Shown here in pieces: positions 1 through 10,600 of a stretch of DNA of 64,000 nt; the first letter of the stretch is position 1, and the number at the start of each line of letters is the position of its first letter. The stretch is from Trichomonas vaginalis G3. Taxonomy: Eukaryota > Parabasalia > Trichomonadida > Trichomonadidae. Made by a program: the position numbers and the translations under genes. The stretch lies in NCBI RefSeq assembly GCF_026262505.1, contig NC_067206.1, forward strand, positions 24,753,896-24,817,895, given 5' to 3'. The notes under the pieces are model-generated. The model saw nothing but the letters and a program-made list of their open reading frames with translations, searched no databases and had not been told where the DNA came from.

Positions 1-1637
1 AAGATAATTTCAATGAAAAACTGTTACAACGTGCATTGTTAGACTATCCTTCATCATTAAATTTGATATTAATGAAATTAGAACACTCAGAAGACAAATT
101 AAAAGTAATTAAAGATGCAATTACACAAATTGGAACATTCTCTCCTGAAATATGGGATAAATATCGAGAAATTTCTCCAGACAATTCAGATGAAATCTTC
201 AAACAAGAACTTTCATGTTTAATAATCGATAGAGACGTTATAGAAATGGAAAACATGGATTTGGATGTTGAATTAAACGAAGATTCTCAAAAAATAATCG
301 ATTTATTGCAAATCCATCATTTTGACTTTACAAAAATATCCACTGCGATAGCATTTGTCCGAGACTTTCCATCCATTACTAATTTCGAATGGTGTTTAAA
401 TTATCATCCTTATAATCAAACAATTTGGCAGAGTTACTTGACCATTTACCCCAATGATAAGAATATATCGGATCGCTCCATCAGATTCTGCTTTAAATCA
501 GGCAGAATTTGGGCAATGAGATTATTATTTGATCAAAACATAGATTTCAACAATTACAAATATATAGATAACGCCCTTGATGGCCGTATCTTAATTGGCA
601 AATTATGCAGCTTAGATCCAGAAAATACAGAATTTTATGTAAATAACATCTTAAAACTGAAAGTATTCCAAGAAACAGATTGTTTTGTTACAGCTTGCAT
701 CATATTGGATGAATACTACATCGCAAACAACAAAAAATCTGAAAGAAGAAATATTTTATTTAATTTAACAGAAAAATTCCCTCAAAGATCAGATTTATGG
801 CTCAGAAGGATTGAGTTTGAGCGGAATTTTGAACCTAACATAGAAAATGTCCGGAAAATCTATGAAAACGCGTTTCGAATTTTGCAAAACGACAAAAGCC
901 GTCTGATTGACTCCTGGATGGCTTTTGAAGCTGAGAGGGGTAATGATTTCGATAGGATCTTGCTTTGTTTGACTGAACTCGAAGCAGAAAAGGAATTAAA
1001 TAGTAAGAAAAACGAAATTTCAGAAGATCATGACAATAAAACAGTTTTTGTAACAGGATATGATTCAAATACAACTACGCGAGATGATTTATTCAATTTC
1101 CTAAGCGAATTCGGTGAAATCAAGCGTCTAACAATGAAAAATAAATTTTCATTCTGTGAATACGCGAAAATAGAAGATGCTGACAATGCTATTAAAAACT
1201 GTCAAAACAAGCTGTTCAATGATGCCAAGGTTTCCATCTCACCCCATGTAAATAAGGAAAAACATACTTTGTACATTAGATACGATCCAAAAAGTGACAT
1301 CCAAACTTTGGTAAATTTCTTGAAACAAAAAAGTGGTGTTAATAATATTACTTATAGGTTTGCCAAAAACAATAAAGATGAAATTAATGATTCTGGACTT
1401 GAAAAAAGAGGCTGGGGCTTTTTGGACGTAAATTCAGAAACAGATGCAAATAAATTATTGTTGATGAATGGAAAACTGTTTAACAACTTCGCATTGAGGG
1501 TAGAGATAGCAAAACATAATAAAAAAGAGGCATTTGATATCAAAAAATCAAAACCCCCTAAAATTCCTCAGCCAGCTCCTAAAGTATACAATAAAGAAAA
1601 GAATGATGAAGAAGCCAAAAAGCTTTTTGGGTTTTAA
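1..1637 (+). CDS. Prp24/SART3-like U6 snRNP recycling factor, 5' end outside the window
   Basis: The frame is open from the first bases, so the N-terminus lies to the left and the first ATG seen is not the true start. The N-terminal two thirds is helical with HAT-type repeats (for example the stretch around SDLWLRRIEFERN and WMAFEAERGN). Two RRMs follow, the first starting at KTVFVTGYDS and the second at HTLYIRYDP with RNP1-like RGWGFLDV. The last residues, NDEEAKKLFGF, resemble the short C-terminal LSm-binding tail of yeast Prp24 and human SART3. In that family, HAT repeats plus RRMs plus this tail help U6 and U4 snRNA anneal after splicing. The family call is by-eye pattern matching. An unrelated HAT-RRM protein is possible, but the tail makes it less likely. 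Confidence 0.7.
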   Translation, partial: DNFNEKLLQRALLDYPSSLNLILMKLEHSEDKLKVIKDAITQIGTFSPEIWDKYREISPDNSDEIFKQELSCLIIDRDVIEMENMDLDVELNEDSQKIIDLLQIHHFDFTKISTAIAFVRDFPSITNFEWCLNYHPYNQTIWQSYLTIYPNDKNISDRSIRFCFKSGRIWAMRLLFDQNIDFNNYKYIDNALDGRILIGKLCSLDPENTEFYVNNILKLKVFQETDCFVTACIILDEYYIANNKKSERRNILFNLTEKFPQRSDLWLRRIEFERNFEPNIENVRKIYENAFRILQNDKSRLIDSWMAFEAERGNDFDRILLCLTELEAEKELNSKKNEISEDHDNKTVFVTGYDSNTTTRDDLFNFLSEFGEIKRLTMKNKFSFCEYAKIEDADNAIKNCQNKLFNDAKVSISPHVNKEKHTLYIRYDPKSDIQTLVNFLKQKSGVNNITYRFAKNNKDEINDSGLEKRGWGFLDVNSETDANKLLLMNGKLFNNFALRVEIAKHNKKEAFDIKKSKPPKIPQPAPKVYNKEKNDEEAKKLFGF

Positions 1638-2215
1638 TCTTGCAAAAATAAAAAAATGATTTGATTTATTTTGTTTTTTATTAACTCAAACTATGTTTTC
1701 TTTTTCATATGTATGTATGCCTGTATGCATTGATTCATAGATATATATGCAGTTTATATTTGTGAAATGATAGAATCAAAATCAGTGTTTTAAAATAGAA
1801 ATATAACAAATGGACCTGGTCTTATGCAAAATAATCAATTCGAGCTTTATAAGTCTTTTCTGAAGATGCTTTCGAAATCAATTTTTTTTGGGAACAGAGC
1901 ATACGAATTAATCCTAAAGGGCGATACATAATGGAGTGTTTAAAATGCCGGGCTGAGGTGGCTTTTTTATATTGAATTGGCATGAAAATTTTGTATTGAT
2001 AACTTCACTTTTGTCACGTAAATCATTAAAAAATTGTATCTCTTTGTATAATAATTTTATAACGAAATGGTCCATTAAAATATCATATTCTTGATAAGGT
2101 CATCATATTCGTGCAATCTAAATCAAATATGGTTTCAAATTAAAAAAAAATTATTGTTAAAAATGTCTCATTTATTGTAATGTAATAGTATACCATATGA
2201 TGTCACATTTAGCAA
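1638..2215. other. AT-rich spacer, no gene seen
   Basis: Between two genes on the same strand. No convincing reading frame, RNA gene or repeat was seen. It ends at the Initiator of the next gene. Confidence 0.6.
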
Positions 2216-2222
2216 TCACTTT
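2216..2222 (+). promoter_or_regulatory. Initiator (Inr) of the MTA/SAH nucleosidase gene
   Basis: TCACTTT fits the trichomonad Initiator consensus TCAYTWY exactly, with the presumed +1 A at 2218. It lies 30 bases before the ATG at 2248 and after the ATG at 2197, so it decides the start: a transcript from here cannot use the upstream ATG. Confidence 0.6.
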
Positions 2223-2247
2223 CGTTTGCATTATTTTGCAATTTCTC

Positions 2248-2970
2248 ATGACAACAATTGCATTTTTATGCGCACTCAAAGAAGAAGAAGAAGCAATCTC
2301 TAAGAAATTCCAAGAAACATGTGAAGCTAAGGTCGAAAAAATCAGTTCTTATACATTTAAAGTGTTTACTAAAGGTAATGTAAAAATTATTATCACAATT
2401 TGCGGCTGTGGCAAAGTTAACGCCTCAATCACTGCAACACTTACTATTGTTACATACAAACCAGACTATGTAATCAACTGTGGCGTTGCTGGTGGCTTCG
2501 ATAAACAACAAAAGATCCTCGACTGGGTCATTTCTACGAATTTTGTATATCACGATGTTGATATAGAATGCTTGGGATTCAAACCAGGCCAATTACTCGG
2601 AGAACCAACCGAATTTGATGCATCTGCAAAATTAGTTAATTTAATAAAAGAATTGGAGAAAGAAAACAAATTCCCAATGAACATATTTTATGGAACAATT
2701 GCATCTGGCGATCAATTTGTTTCAACCGATGATCAAGTCCAGAGAATTCAAAAGAAGTTCCCATCAGTCATCTGTGTCGAAATGGAAGGATGCGCTATAG
2801 CCCATGCTTGTAGCAAATTTAATGTTCCTGTCCTTGCAATTCGTGCTTTATCTGACATTGCCGTTTCTGAGCATGATAACTCAGTTGATTTCACAAGAAC
2901 ATGTGTTGTTGCCTCTGAAAGAGCTGCAAATCTTGCTTATTTGATTGTAGAAAATTTCAATGCAAAATAA
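2248..2970 (+). CDS. 5'-methylthioadenosine/S-adenosylhomocysteine nucleosidase
   Basis: Cleaves adenine from methylthioadenosine and S-adenosylhomocysteine (methyl cycle and purine salvage). The protein opens with MTTIAFLCALKEEEEA, matching the family's first beta strand and its catalytic Glu region. It has the glycine-rich INCGVAGGF, the VEMEGCAIAHAC ribose-binding Glu motif and RALSDIA with the catalytic Asp. The length of 241 residues is normal for this nucleosidase. A longer reading from an ATG at 2197 adds a hydrophobic stretch, but it precedes the Initiator and has no family counterpart, so I chose 2248. The stop codon reads TAAAA, consistent with the trichomonad UAAA polyadenylation signal. 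Purine nucleoside phosphorylase relatives share the fold, but the EMEG and SD motifs and the length favour MTAN. Confidence 0.88.
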   Translation: MTTIAFLCALKEEEEAISKKFQETCEAKVEKISSYTFKVFTKGNVKIIITICGCGKVNASITATLTIVTYKPDYVINCGVAGGFDKQQKILDWVISTNFVYHDVDIECLGFKPGQLLGEPTEFDASAKLVNLIKELEKENKFPMNIFYGTIASGDQFVSTDDQVQRIQKKFPSVICVEMEGCAIAHACSKFNVPVLAIRALSDIAVSEHDNSVDFTRTCVVASERAANLAYLIVENFNAK

Positions 2971-3137
2971 AAATGCAAATTCTGTCTTAGGTATTAAACT
3001 TATATTTCTGTTATTTCAAATTAATTGGAGCATCCAAAATTTATAACTTTTGCAACAAGACCCAAAAAATGATCAATATTTAGTTTTTTGATTTGACTTT
3101 TAATTTGAGGATTGATTTCAACATAACTGTGAAAAAC

Positions 3138-3144
3138 AAAAAAA
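3138..3144 (-). terminator. RNA polymerase III terminator of tRNA-Asp
   Basis: A run of seven T on the minus strand begins two bases after the last paired base of the tRNA. Confidence 0.7.
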
Positions 3145-3146
3145 TC

Positions 3147-3217
3147 TCGATCACCGGGAATCGAACCCGGATCAAAAGAACGACAATCTTACATGATAAC
3201 CATCACACTATGACCGA
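3147..3217 (-). tRNA. tRNA-Asp (anticodon GTC)
   Basis: Read on the minus strand, a 7-bp acceptor stem (TCGGTCA with TGATCGA, one G-T pair), a D arm around GATGGTTA, an anticodon stem AAGA/TCTT with loop TTGTCGT, and a perfect T arm CCGGG-TTCGATT-CCCGG can be folded. The anticodon is GTC. There is no intron and CCA is not encoded. Oddities are G and A where A14 and G15 are usual, a weak third D-stem pair, and a T-T mismatch at the outer anticodon pair. The T run right after the gene argues for a working pol III unit. Confidence 0.82.
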
Positions 3218-3930
3218 TTTCAGAAATATTATTAATTCATATATCCAAGATAGAAGTGAGATAATTTTGCATCTTGTCCACCTTTCGTCCAACTTAAATA
3301 ATTTATTTAGAAACAACTAAACAAAATAGATAAAAATAAATAATGCAGCAAGGTCCGGAAAGACCTAAAAAATCGAAATTACCGAGTGGATTTTTGATAT
3401 AACTCATTAATTGAAAATTATGAGATATTATAATTAAATTTTTCACATTATCAGAGATATAAGGAAACTAGATCCAAAAATAGAAAACTCCAAAAGTCAA
3501 AGTTACGATTTACTAATGAGAACAATTATAAGAGAAACAAGTAGCTAAAAATGAGCATCATTTGATATAACAAACAATTACTTATTCATTAGTTTCTGTA
3601 ATGTCTATTCGAGGAGAAATTCTGCTTGATTTGGATGAACGTTTATAAGTTTTTAGAGTAAATAGTTGAAGAATTTGGAGTTCCTAGCATGAGTATGTTA
3701 AGTGGACAGTAGAGAATTTGGGTAGCAATGCATAACGGTTGCAATATTTTCGGGTAATTCAGAATAGAATCTGCTTGAGCATAAAGAGATGCAATATTAT
3801 TGCATTTCTAATCATTAAAGCCATGTATCTTGTGATTTCAAAGCGTGTTGTGTCTCTGTTCCGCTTACTAAAAATGTAAAAAAAAATTGACGATTATCCA
3901 CTCATTTACAAAACAAAAAGGAAAAAAAAA
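3218..3930. other. AT-rich spacer, no gene seen
   Basis: Lies between the tRNA and the 3' end of the helical-repeat gene. Only a weak GGTC/GACC hairpin at 3352-3365 stands out. No supported gene. Confidence 0.55.
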
Positions 3931-6747
3931 TTAAAATGAATTGAAATAATCATGAAGAGAAGGTGCCTCTTCAATTAAAATGCACATATTTGGAACATCA
4001 TTGTAGAAATGACGTAATCTACGTGTTGGAGAATCATTTTCAAGAAAATGACTCAAAGTTTGGATAATATTTTGGGAATAATCTCGAAAATCATTTGCTA
4101 TTGATTGTATGAATTGTAAAAAGAATTCTCTATCATTGTCGACAACCAAACAAATAAAATTGGCTAGTAATTCTGACATTTTTCCATTTGCTACAGAATT
4201 AATGGCCAAAACAAGGTGTTGACGTACATTTGAGTATTCTAATGGTGCTAGTTGACAAAGAATGCTACAAGAGATGTCAATGTCCGTTGTTTCGCTAGAT
4301 AAAAATAATATTCTCAAAAAGTAGATAATTTCTGGGTAAATCTCAGACAGAAAAATCTCTTTTGAGTAATACGGAACGATGTAACTCAGAAAACTTGCAA
4401 TTGAATGCAAAAGTCGTGGAAATGATAACAATGAAATTTTTGAAGTCATGGAAAGGTATTTCATGACAATCTGTAGGAAATCCATGATGGATGAATCATT
4501 ATACAACTTCAGGATCCCGAAATTGACACGAGGAACTGAAATAATTGAATTAATTATTTCCAAAACTTCTGAAAACTGAATCCAATATTCGTCAGCATCA
4601 GACGTCACGTGGTCGACCATTGTATCATTATTTGAGGTCATAACTGATACAGAAACGTCATATTTGAAAATTGTTTCGTCAATTTCGATTTTTTGAAGGT
4701 TTTTCGAGATCTGGTTCATTATATTCGTCAGTAACGAGAACATTGTCTTTATAAAAGTGTATTCCGGCTTCCTGTGCTCAAAAAACGGGTTTGATTTTGG
4801 GAAATTTTTTGTCATTGTATGTAAAAATCCCAAAAGTAGAGAATATTCATCAGAATTCGATATTTCTACAAAAGAATTGACCAGGTTATCAATAGAAAAC
4901 AAGTAAAGCTGCTTCCACTGTTCAACAGACAAAGATCCGCAGAAAAAGCCTGTCATCATGTGCAGAATGAACTGGAATCGTTCTAGATCTGCATTTCCTT
5001 GTAATTCGTCGTGGATTATGTTGAAAAACTGGGTTTTTGTCGTTGAATTTTGAAACATTATTTGCATTAAAGCCATGTAAATGATTTTCTTGGGTGGAAG
5101 GTCTTTAAATGTCTTCAGAAAGTCCGATGGATATGATGTTTTGCATAAATATTCCATTGATTCGTGACAATTTGTAAAATCAAAAATTGCTTTTTTAATT
5201 TCGGTTTTGAAGAGTCCAAATGATATGTCATTGATATATCTGTTGAAGATCTTCGCGGCAATAACTTCCTGTGGAATTTCAAGTTCATTATTTAATAAAT
5301 TGAAATTTCCAAGTGAAAAATAGAATGAAATATATGAAACCATGGTATGAATCAATATAGATTCGAATGTATCGTTGATTTGTGCAAATTCTGAGATTTT
5401 TTCTTGAGAATTATCAATAATTTCAATTAAAATGTGAATTGAAAGGAAAACAGGTGTTTTATCATTGTATTTCTTGATGTTTGTAAATATAGATTGAATG
5501 ATAAGTAGTATTATTGAAATTTCACTTAAATTTTTCTGATTAATTTGAGATTCAAAAATTTGACTAATTTTTTCGGTTAAATTTTGTAAAATCTGTTGTA
5601 AAGTCTCTTGTATCAACATGAAAATTATTGAAAATGATTCAATTGTTTCATCTAAAAATTCTTGACATTTATTTGCAATTTTTTCGGGTAATTCCAGTAG
5701 TATTGATGCAACACTAAGTGCTACTTGTCGTATATCGTAGTATTTTGCTATATTTATCAAAAATTTTGAAATATTATTCAAATGTATTAAAAATAGCTCT
5801 GAATTTTGATTTTGGAGCTGTAAAAGTGATTGCAATAATATATCTAATAAGTTTGGAATCAGTTCTTGGTTATTTTCCATATTTAAAAAAATTAAAATTT
5901 TTCCAACTTCAAAAACTGTTTTTGAATCAGTAAAATAGGAAGGATTCGATAGAATAGACATGATACAATCCAATATTTGTCCCTGAGTGTTTTCCTGTGA
6001 AGAGAAATCGCAAATTTGAAGTAATAATTCTAAAGTTCGAACGCAAACGTATTTATCCATTTGCATGATCAATCCAAGAAGTATTGGGTTCTGTAGACTT
6101 TCTAAAAGTGTATTTGATAAATATTGTTTCTGATTTCTAAATTTATTTCCAAAATTTAAAATATTTGTGAGTAAATTCAAGAACCCTTCGCGTTGGTTTA
6201 ATATAAGGCTTATACATATTCGAAATAATTGATCTAAATACGTTTGCGCGAAAGTTTTGATTAAATTTAAGTGAATTTCTTGGGAAATTTCTTTGTATGG
6301 CTCGCAAAGCTCATGTAAAATATCTGAGTAAAGCTGAATATCGAAGTCTGCAAGTGTTTCTAAGTCATCATTGAATTGAATCATCCATTGATCGTGATGT
6401 ATATACATTAGCTTAATATTTTTAGCTAAAACATAGCTTAGCTTGTTAATACATGCGATATCTTCTAATTGTTCTATGGGTAACTGCATAAAAAAAATCA
6501 AAATATCTTCAACTGGAAGTCGAAAAAAGCATTTTTGTAGAAATCCATCGATAAGTTCTATTATCAGAAGAAATACTTGAGCGCTAACAATATTATTAGC
6601 GGGTATATCCATTATTGAGGAAATATTTAACCCTGGATTTGCCAAAACTTCTTTTTTGCGTCTAGAAATCAGAAAAATAGTTTCTTTAGATGGGGAACTT
6701 AAATTTTGTACCATTGATTCTAATTCCTCAAGTGTAATTGGATTCAT
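3931..6747 (-). CDS. Large HEAT/ARM-type helical-repeat protein, possibly karyopherin-like
   Basis: About 938 residues, almost wholly alpha-helical by sequence, with alternating Leu/Ile/Phe-rich amphipathic helices over the full length, as in alpha-solenoids. No catalytic motif, signal peptide or membrane segment is evident. I place the start at the ATG read from 6747 (MNPITLEELE); the reading from 6783 adds 12 hydrophobic residues out of an AT-rich leader. The size and helix pattern suit exportin/importin-beta proteins or another HEAT scaffold, but I do not see a clear importin-beta N-terminal signature, so the function is open. Upstream, TTTATTTTTAG just before the ATG imitates a splice acceptor, but there is no trichomonad ACTAACACACAG motif, so no intron is proposed. 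Confidence 0.6.
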   Translation of the reverse strand: MNPITLEELESMVQNLSSPSKETIFLISRRKKEVLANPGLNISSIMDIPANNIVSAQVFLLIIELIDGFLQKCFFRLPVEDILIFFMQLPIEQLEDIACINKLSYVLAKNIKLMYIHHDQWMIQFNDDLETLADFDIQLYSDILHELCEPYKEISQEIHLNLIKTFAQTYLDQLFRICISLILNQREGFLNLLTNILNFGNKFRNQKQYLSNTLLESLQNPILLGLIMQMDKYVCVRTLELLLQICDFSSQENTQGQILDCIMSILSNPSYFTDSKTVFEVGKILIFLNMENNQELIPNLLDILLQSLLQLQNQNSELFLIHLNNISKFLINIAKYYDIRQVALSVASILLELPEKIANKCQEFLDETIESFSIIFMLIQETLQQILQNLTEKISQIFESQINQKNLSEISIILLIIQSIFTNIKKYNDKTPVFLSIHILIEIIDNSQEKISEFAQINDTFESILIHTMVSYISFYFSLGNFNLLNNELEIPQEVIAAKIFNRYINDISFGLFKTEIKKAIFDFTNCHESMEYLCKTSYPSDFLKTFKDLPPKKIIYMALMQIMFQNSTTKTQFFNIIHDELQGNADLERFQFILHMMTGFFCGSLSVEQWKQLYLFSIDNLVNSFVEISNSDEYSLLLGFLHTMTKNFPKSNPFFEHRKPEYTFIKTMFSLLTNIMNQISKNLQKIEIDETIFKYDVSVSVMTSNNDTMVDHVTSDADEYWIQFSEVLEIINSIISVPRVNFGILKLYNDSSIMDFLQIVMKYLSMTSKISLLSFPRLLHSIASFLSYIVPYYSKEIFLSEIYPEIIYFLRILFLSSETTDIDISCSILCQLAPLEYSNVRQHLVLAINSVANGKMSELLANFICLVVDNDREFFLQFIQSIANDFRDYSQNIIQTLSHFLENDSPTRRLRHFYNDVPNMCILIEEAPSLHDYFNSF

Positions 6748-7395
6748 TTTTCTAAAAATAAAAATTAAAAATTGTAATGTCAAATGTTACAATAAATTTG
6801 TAAACTGGCAAAATTTTTAGTTGTTTAGTGTTTCAGATAATTGATCAGAAATCATAACAATCTAAGTAAATTTAATCGTTGCCTCCTCCACTGGCGCTCT
6901 CCGGTGGAGTTATGGTCACCAAGTGGCGCCATATATTTTCCCTCCATTGTTCCATGTTTCAGAATGAAAATAAGTTATTCCAAAAGTTTCAAGATATTTA
7001 AGGTTTCAGAATGAAAATAAAAACGACGGTTTCAAAATGAAAATAAGTTATTCCAAAAGTATCGACAAAAAAAATATTTAATGTCCCTTGAGATATATAT
7101 TCTATGATGTATATCAATGCTATATTTATCATTATTTTTAATTTTTATTGACCCACCCAAAAAAAGCCTTCTTCCAAAGGTTGACGATTTTTAACATAGG
7201 TTTATTCCTAATATTACTAAATGAATATTTTATTTATTACAATTTTGGTCGCTCAAATTCAAAAACTATAAAATCTTGAGAGTTGGAGTACATCTCCAAG
7301 GGGTTTTTCTTGCCGCCAATGGTATTTTCCGGACACTATATAATAGGTGCGGTACATACATGTGTTTTTGTTGTATTTGTAGGATTGTTGATTGG
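6748..7395. other. Spacer with short direct repeats
   Basis: AT-rich. A roughly 30-base sequence containing AATGAAAATAAGTTATTCC occurs near 6960-6988 and again near 7032-7059, with a shorter AATGAAAATAA between them. A GC-richer patch at 6880-6930 contains a CTCCAC/GTGGAG hairpin. No gene is supported. Confidence 0.45.
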
Positions 7396-7609
7396 ATCTC
7401 CTCAGAAGGTAATTCTGCTTTTTCGAAAAATAAAGATGAGTTCATAGATTATTTTGAAGGTTTAAATTTCTGTTTCTAAGTGATGCTATATTTTATAATC
7501 AAATAGGTTTAACACAAATCTCAAATGGATAGTGTTTATTTTTAAGACAAATAATTGAACTTCAATAGATATTATTTTTGAATATTTTATCATTACCTAT
7601 AATTATTCT
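7396..7609. repeat. Duplicated 3' flank of the repetitive ankyrin genes, copy 1
   Basis: This stretch, which follows the stop codon of the minus-strand ankyrin gene, is repeated at 25,978-26,187 after the second ankyrin gene with only scattered changes (for example both contain GGTTTAACACAAATCTCAAA). The copied unit therefore reaches at least 200 bases past the coding region. On the plus strand a short frame ends in DYFEGLNFCF here. It could be the tail of a decayed neighbour that was copied along, but that is not established. Confidence 0.7.
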
Positions 7610-10600
7610 TTATTCTGTTTTGTCTTCCAAAAAGTATTCTTTCACAGAACCTCTTGCAACATCAAGAGCAGTCCATCCATTATTATTCTTTGCTTCTTTA
7701 TCAGCTCCAACAGAGATAAGATATTTAACAATTTCAAGATGATCATTTTCTGATGCAAAAATGAGTGGAGTAGATCCAGTATTATCCTTTGCTTCTTTAT
7801 CAGCTCCAACAGAGATAAGATAATTAACAACTTCAAGATTACCTTGTTGTGATGCCCAAATGAGTGGAGTATATCCATGATTATCCTTTGCTTCTTTATC
7901 AGCTCCAACAGAGATAAGATAATTAACAACTTCAAGATGACCATTTCTTGATGCACAAATGAGTGGAGTATATCCATGATTATCCTTTGCTTCTTTATCA
8001 GCTCCAACAGAGATAAGATATTTAACAACTTCAAGATGACCATTAGATGATGCTTCAATGAGTGGAGTCCATCCATTATTATCCTTTGCTTCTTTATCAG
8101 CTCCAACAGAGATAAGATATTTAACAACTTCAAGATGATCATTAGCTGATGCTTTAATGAGTGGAGTATATCCATGATTATCCTTTGCTTCTTTATCAGC
8201 TCCAACAGAGATAAGATATTTAACAACTTCAAGATGACCATTAGATGATGCTTCAATGAGTGGAGTCCATCCATTATTATCCTTTGCTTCTTTATCAGCT
8301 CCAACAGAGATAAGATATTTAACAACTTCAAGATGATCATTAGCTGATGCTTTAATGAGTGGAGTATATCCATCATTATTCTTTGCTTCTTTATTAGCTC
8401 CAACAGAGATAAGATATTTAACAACTTCAAGATGACCATTTTCTGATGCAGAAATGAATGGAGTAGATCCAGTATTATCCTTTGCTTCTTTATCAGCTCC
8501 AACAGAGATAAGATATTTAACAACTTCAAGTTTACCTTTTTCTGATGCACAAAAGAGTGGAGTATATCCATGATTATCCTTTGCTTCTTTATCAGCTCCA
8601 ACAGAGATAAGATAATTAACAACTTCAAGATGACCATTTCTTGATGCACAAAAGAGTGGAGTATATCCAGGATTATTCTTTGCTTCTTTATTAGCTCCAA
8701 CAGAGATAAGATATTTAACAACTTCAAGATGACCTTCTCTTGATGCCCAAATGAGTGGAGTAGATCCAGTATTATCCTTTGCTTCTTTATCAGCTCCAAC
8801 AGAGATAAGATATTTAACAACTTCAAGATTACCTTGTTGTGATGCCCAAATGAGTGGAGTATATCCATGAGTATCCTTTGCTTCTTTATCAGCTCCAACA
8901 GAGATAAGATATTTAACAACTTCAAGTTTACCTTTTTCTGATGCACAAAAGAGTGGAGTATATCCAGTATTATCCTTTGCTTCTTTATTAGCTCCAACAG
9001 AGATAAGATATTTAACAACTTCAAGATGACCATTTCTTGATGCAGAAATGAATGGAGTAGATCCAGGATTATTCTTTGCTTCTTTATTAGCTCCAACAGA
9101 GATAAGATATTTAACAACTTCAAGATGACCTTCTCTTGATGCATAAATGAGCGGAGTTCCATCATACGAGTTTGCTTCTTTATTAGCTCCAACAGAGATA
9201 AGATATTTAACAACTTCAAGATTACCTTCTCTTGATGCCCAAATGAGTGGAGTAGATCCAGTATTATCCTTTGCTTCTTTATCAGCTCCAACAGAGATAA
9301 GATATTTAACAACTTCAAGATTACCTTGTTGTGATGCCCAAATGAGTGGAGTATATCCATGATTATCCTTTGCTTCTTTATCAGCTCCAACAGAGATAAG
9401 ATAATTAACAACTTCAAGATGACCATTTCTTGATGCACAAATGAGTGGAGTATATCCATGATTATCCTTTGCTTCTTTATCAGCTCCAACAGAGATAAGA
9501 TATTTAACAACTTCAAGATGACCATTAGATGATGCTTCAATGAGTGGAGTCCATCCATTATTATCCTTTGCTTCTTTATCAGCTCCAACAGAGATAAGAT
9601 ATTTAACAACTTCAAGATGATCATTAGCTGATGCTTTAATGAGTGGAGTATATCCATGATTATCCTTTGCTTCTTTATCAGCTCCAACAGAGATAAGATA
9701 TTTAACAACTTCAAGATGACCATTAGATGATGCTTCAATGAGTGGAGTCCATCCATTATTATCCTTTGCTTCTTTATCAGCTCCAACAGAGATAAGATAT
9801 TTAACAACTTCAAGATGATCATTAGCTGATGCTTTAATGAGTGGAGTATATCCATCATTATTCTTTGCTTCTTTATTAGCTCCAACAGAGATAAGATATT
9901 TAACAACTTCAAGATGACCATTTTCTGATGCAGAAATGAATGGAGTAGATCCAGTATTATCCTTTGCTTCTTTATCAGCTCCAACAGAGATAAGATATTT
10001 AACAACTTCAAGTTTACCTTTTTCTGATGCACAAAAGAGTGGAGTATATCCATGATTATCCTTTGCTTCTTTATCAGCTCCAACAGAGATAAGATAATTA
10101 ACAACTTCAAGATGACCATTTCTTGATGCACAAAAGAGTGGAGTATATCCAGGATTATTCTTTGCTTCTTTATTAGCTCCAACAGAGATAAGATATTTAA
10201 CAACTTCAAGATGACCTTCTCTTGATGCCCAAATGAGTGGAGTAGATCCAGTATTATCCTTTGCTTCTTTATCAGCTCCAACAGAGATAAGATATTTAAC
10301 AACTTCAAGATTACCTTGTTGTGATGCCCAAATGAGTGGAGTATATCCATGAGTATCCTTTGCTTCTTTATCAGCTCCAACAGAGATAAGATATTTAACA
10401 ACTTCAAGTTTACCTTTTTCTGATGCCCAAATGAGTGGAGTATCTCCATCATTATTCTTTGCTTCTTTATCAGCTCCAACAGAGATAAGATAATTAACAA
10501 CTTCAAGATGACCATTTCTTGATGCACAAAAGAGTGGAGTATATCCAGGATTATTCTTTGCTTCTTTATTAGCTCCAACAGAGATAAGATATTTAACAAC

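Noticed and set aside
3093-3320. 75-codon plus-strand frame
   Set aside because: It runs across the tRNA-Asp gene on the other strand; no protein pattern.
3351-3366. Small GGTC/GACC hairpin as an snRNA start
   Set aside because: Too short and without conserved snRNA sequences nearby.
6747-6783. Possible intron or longer N-terminus before the helical-repeat gene
   Set aside because: TTTTTAG before the ATG imitates an acceptor, but the conserved trichomonad ACTAACACACAG motif and GTATGT donor are not seen; the extra residues are AT-leader translation.
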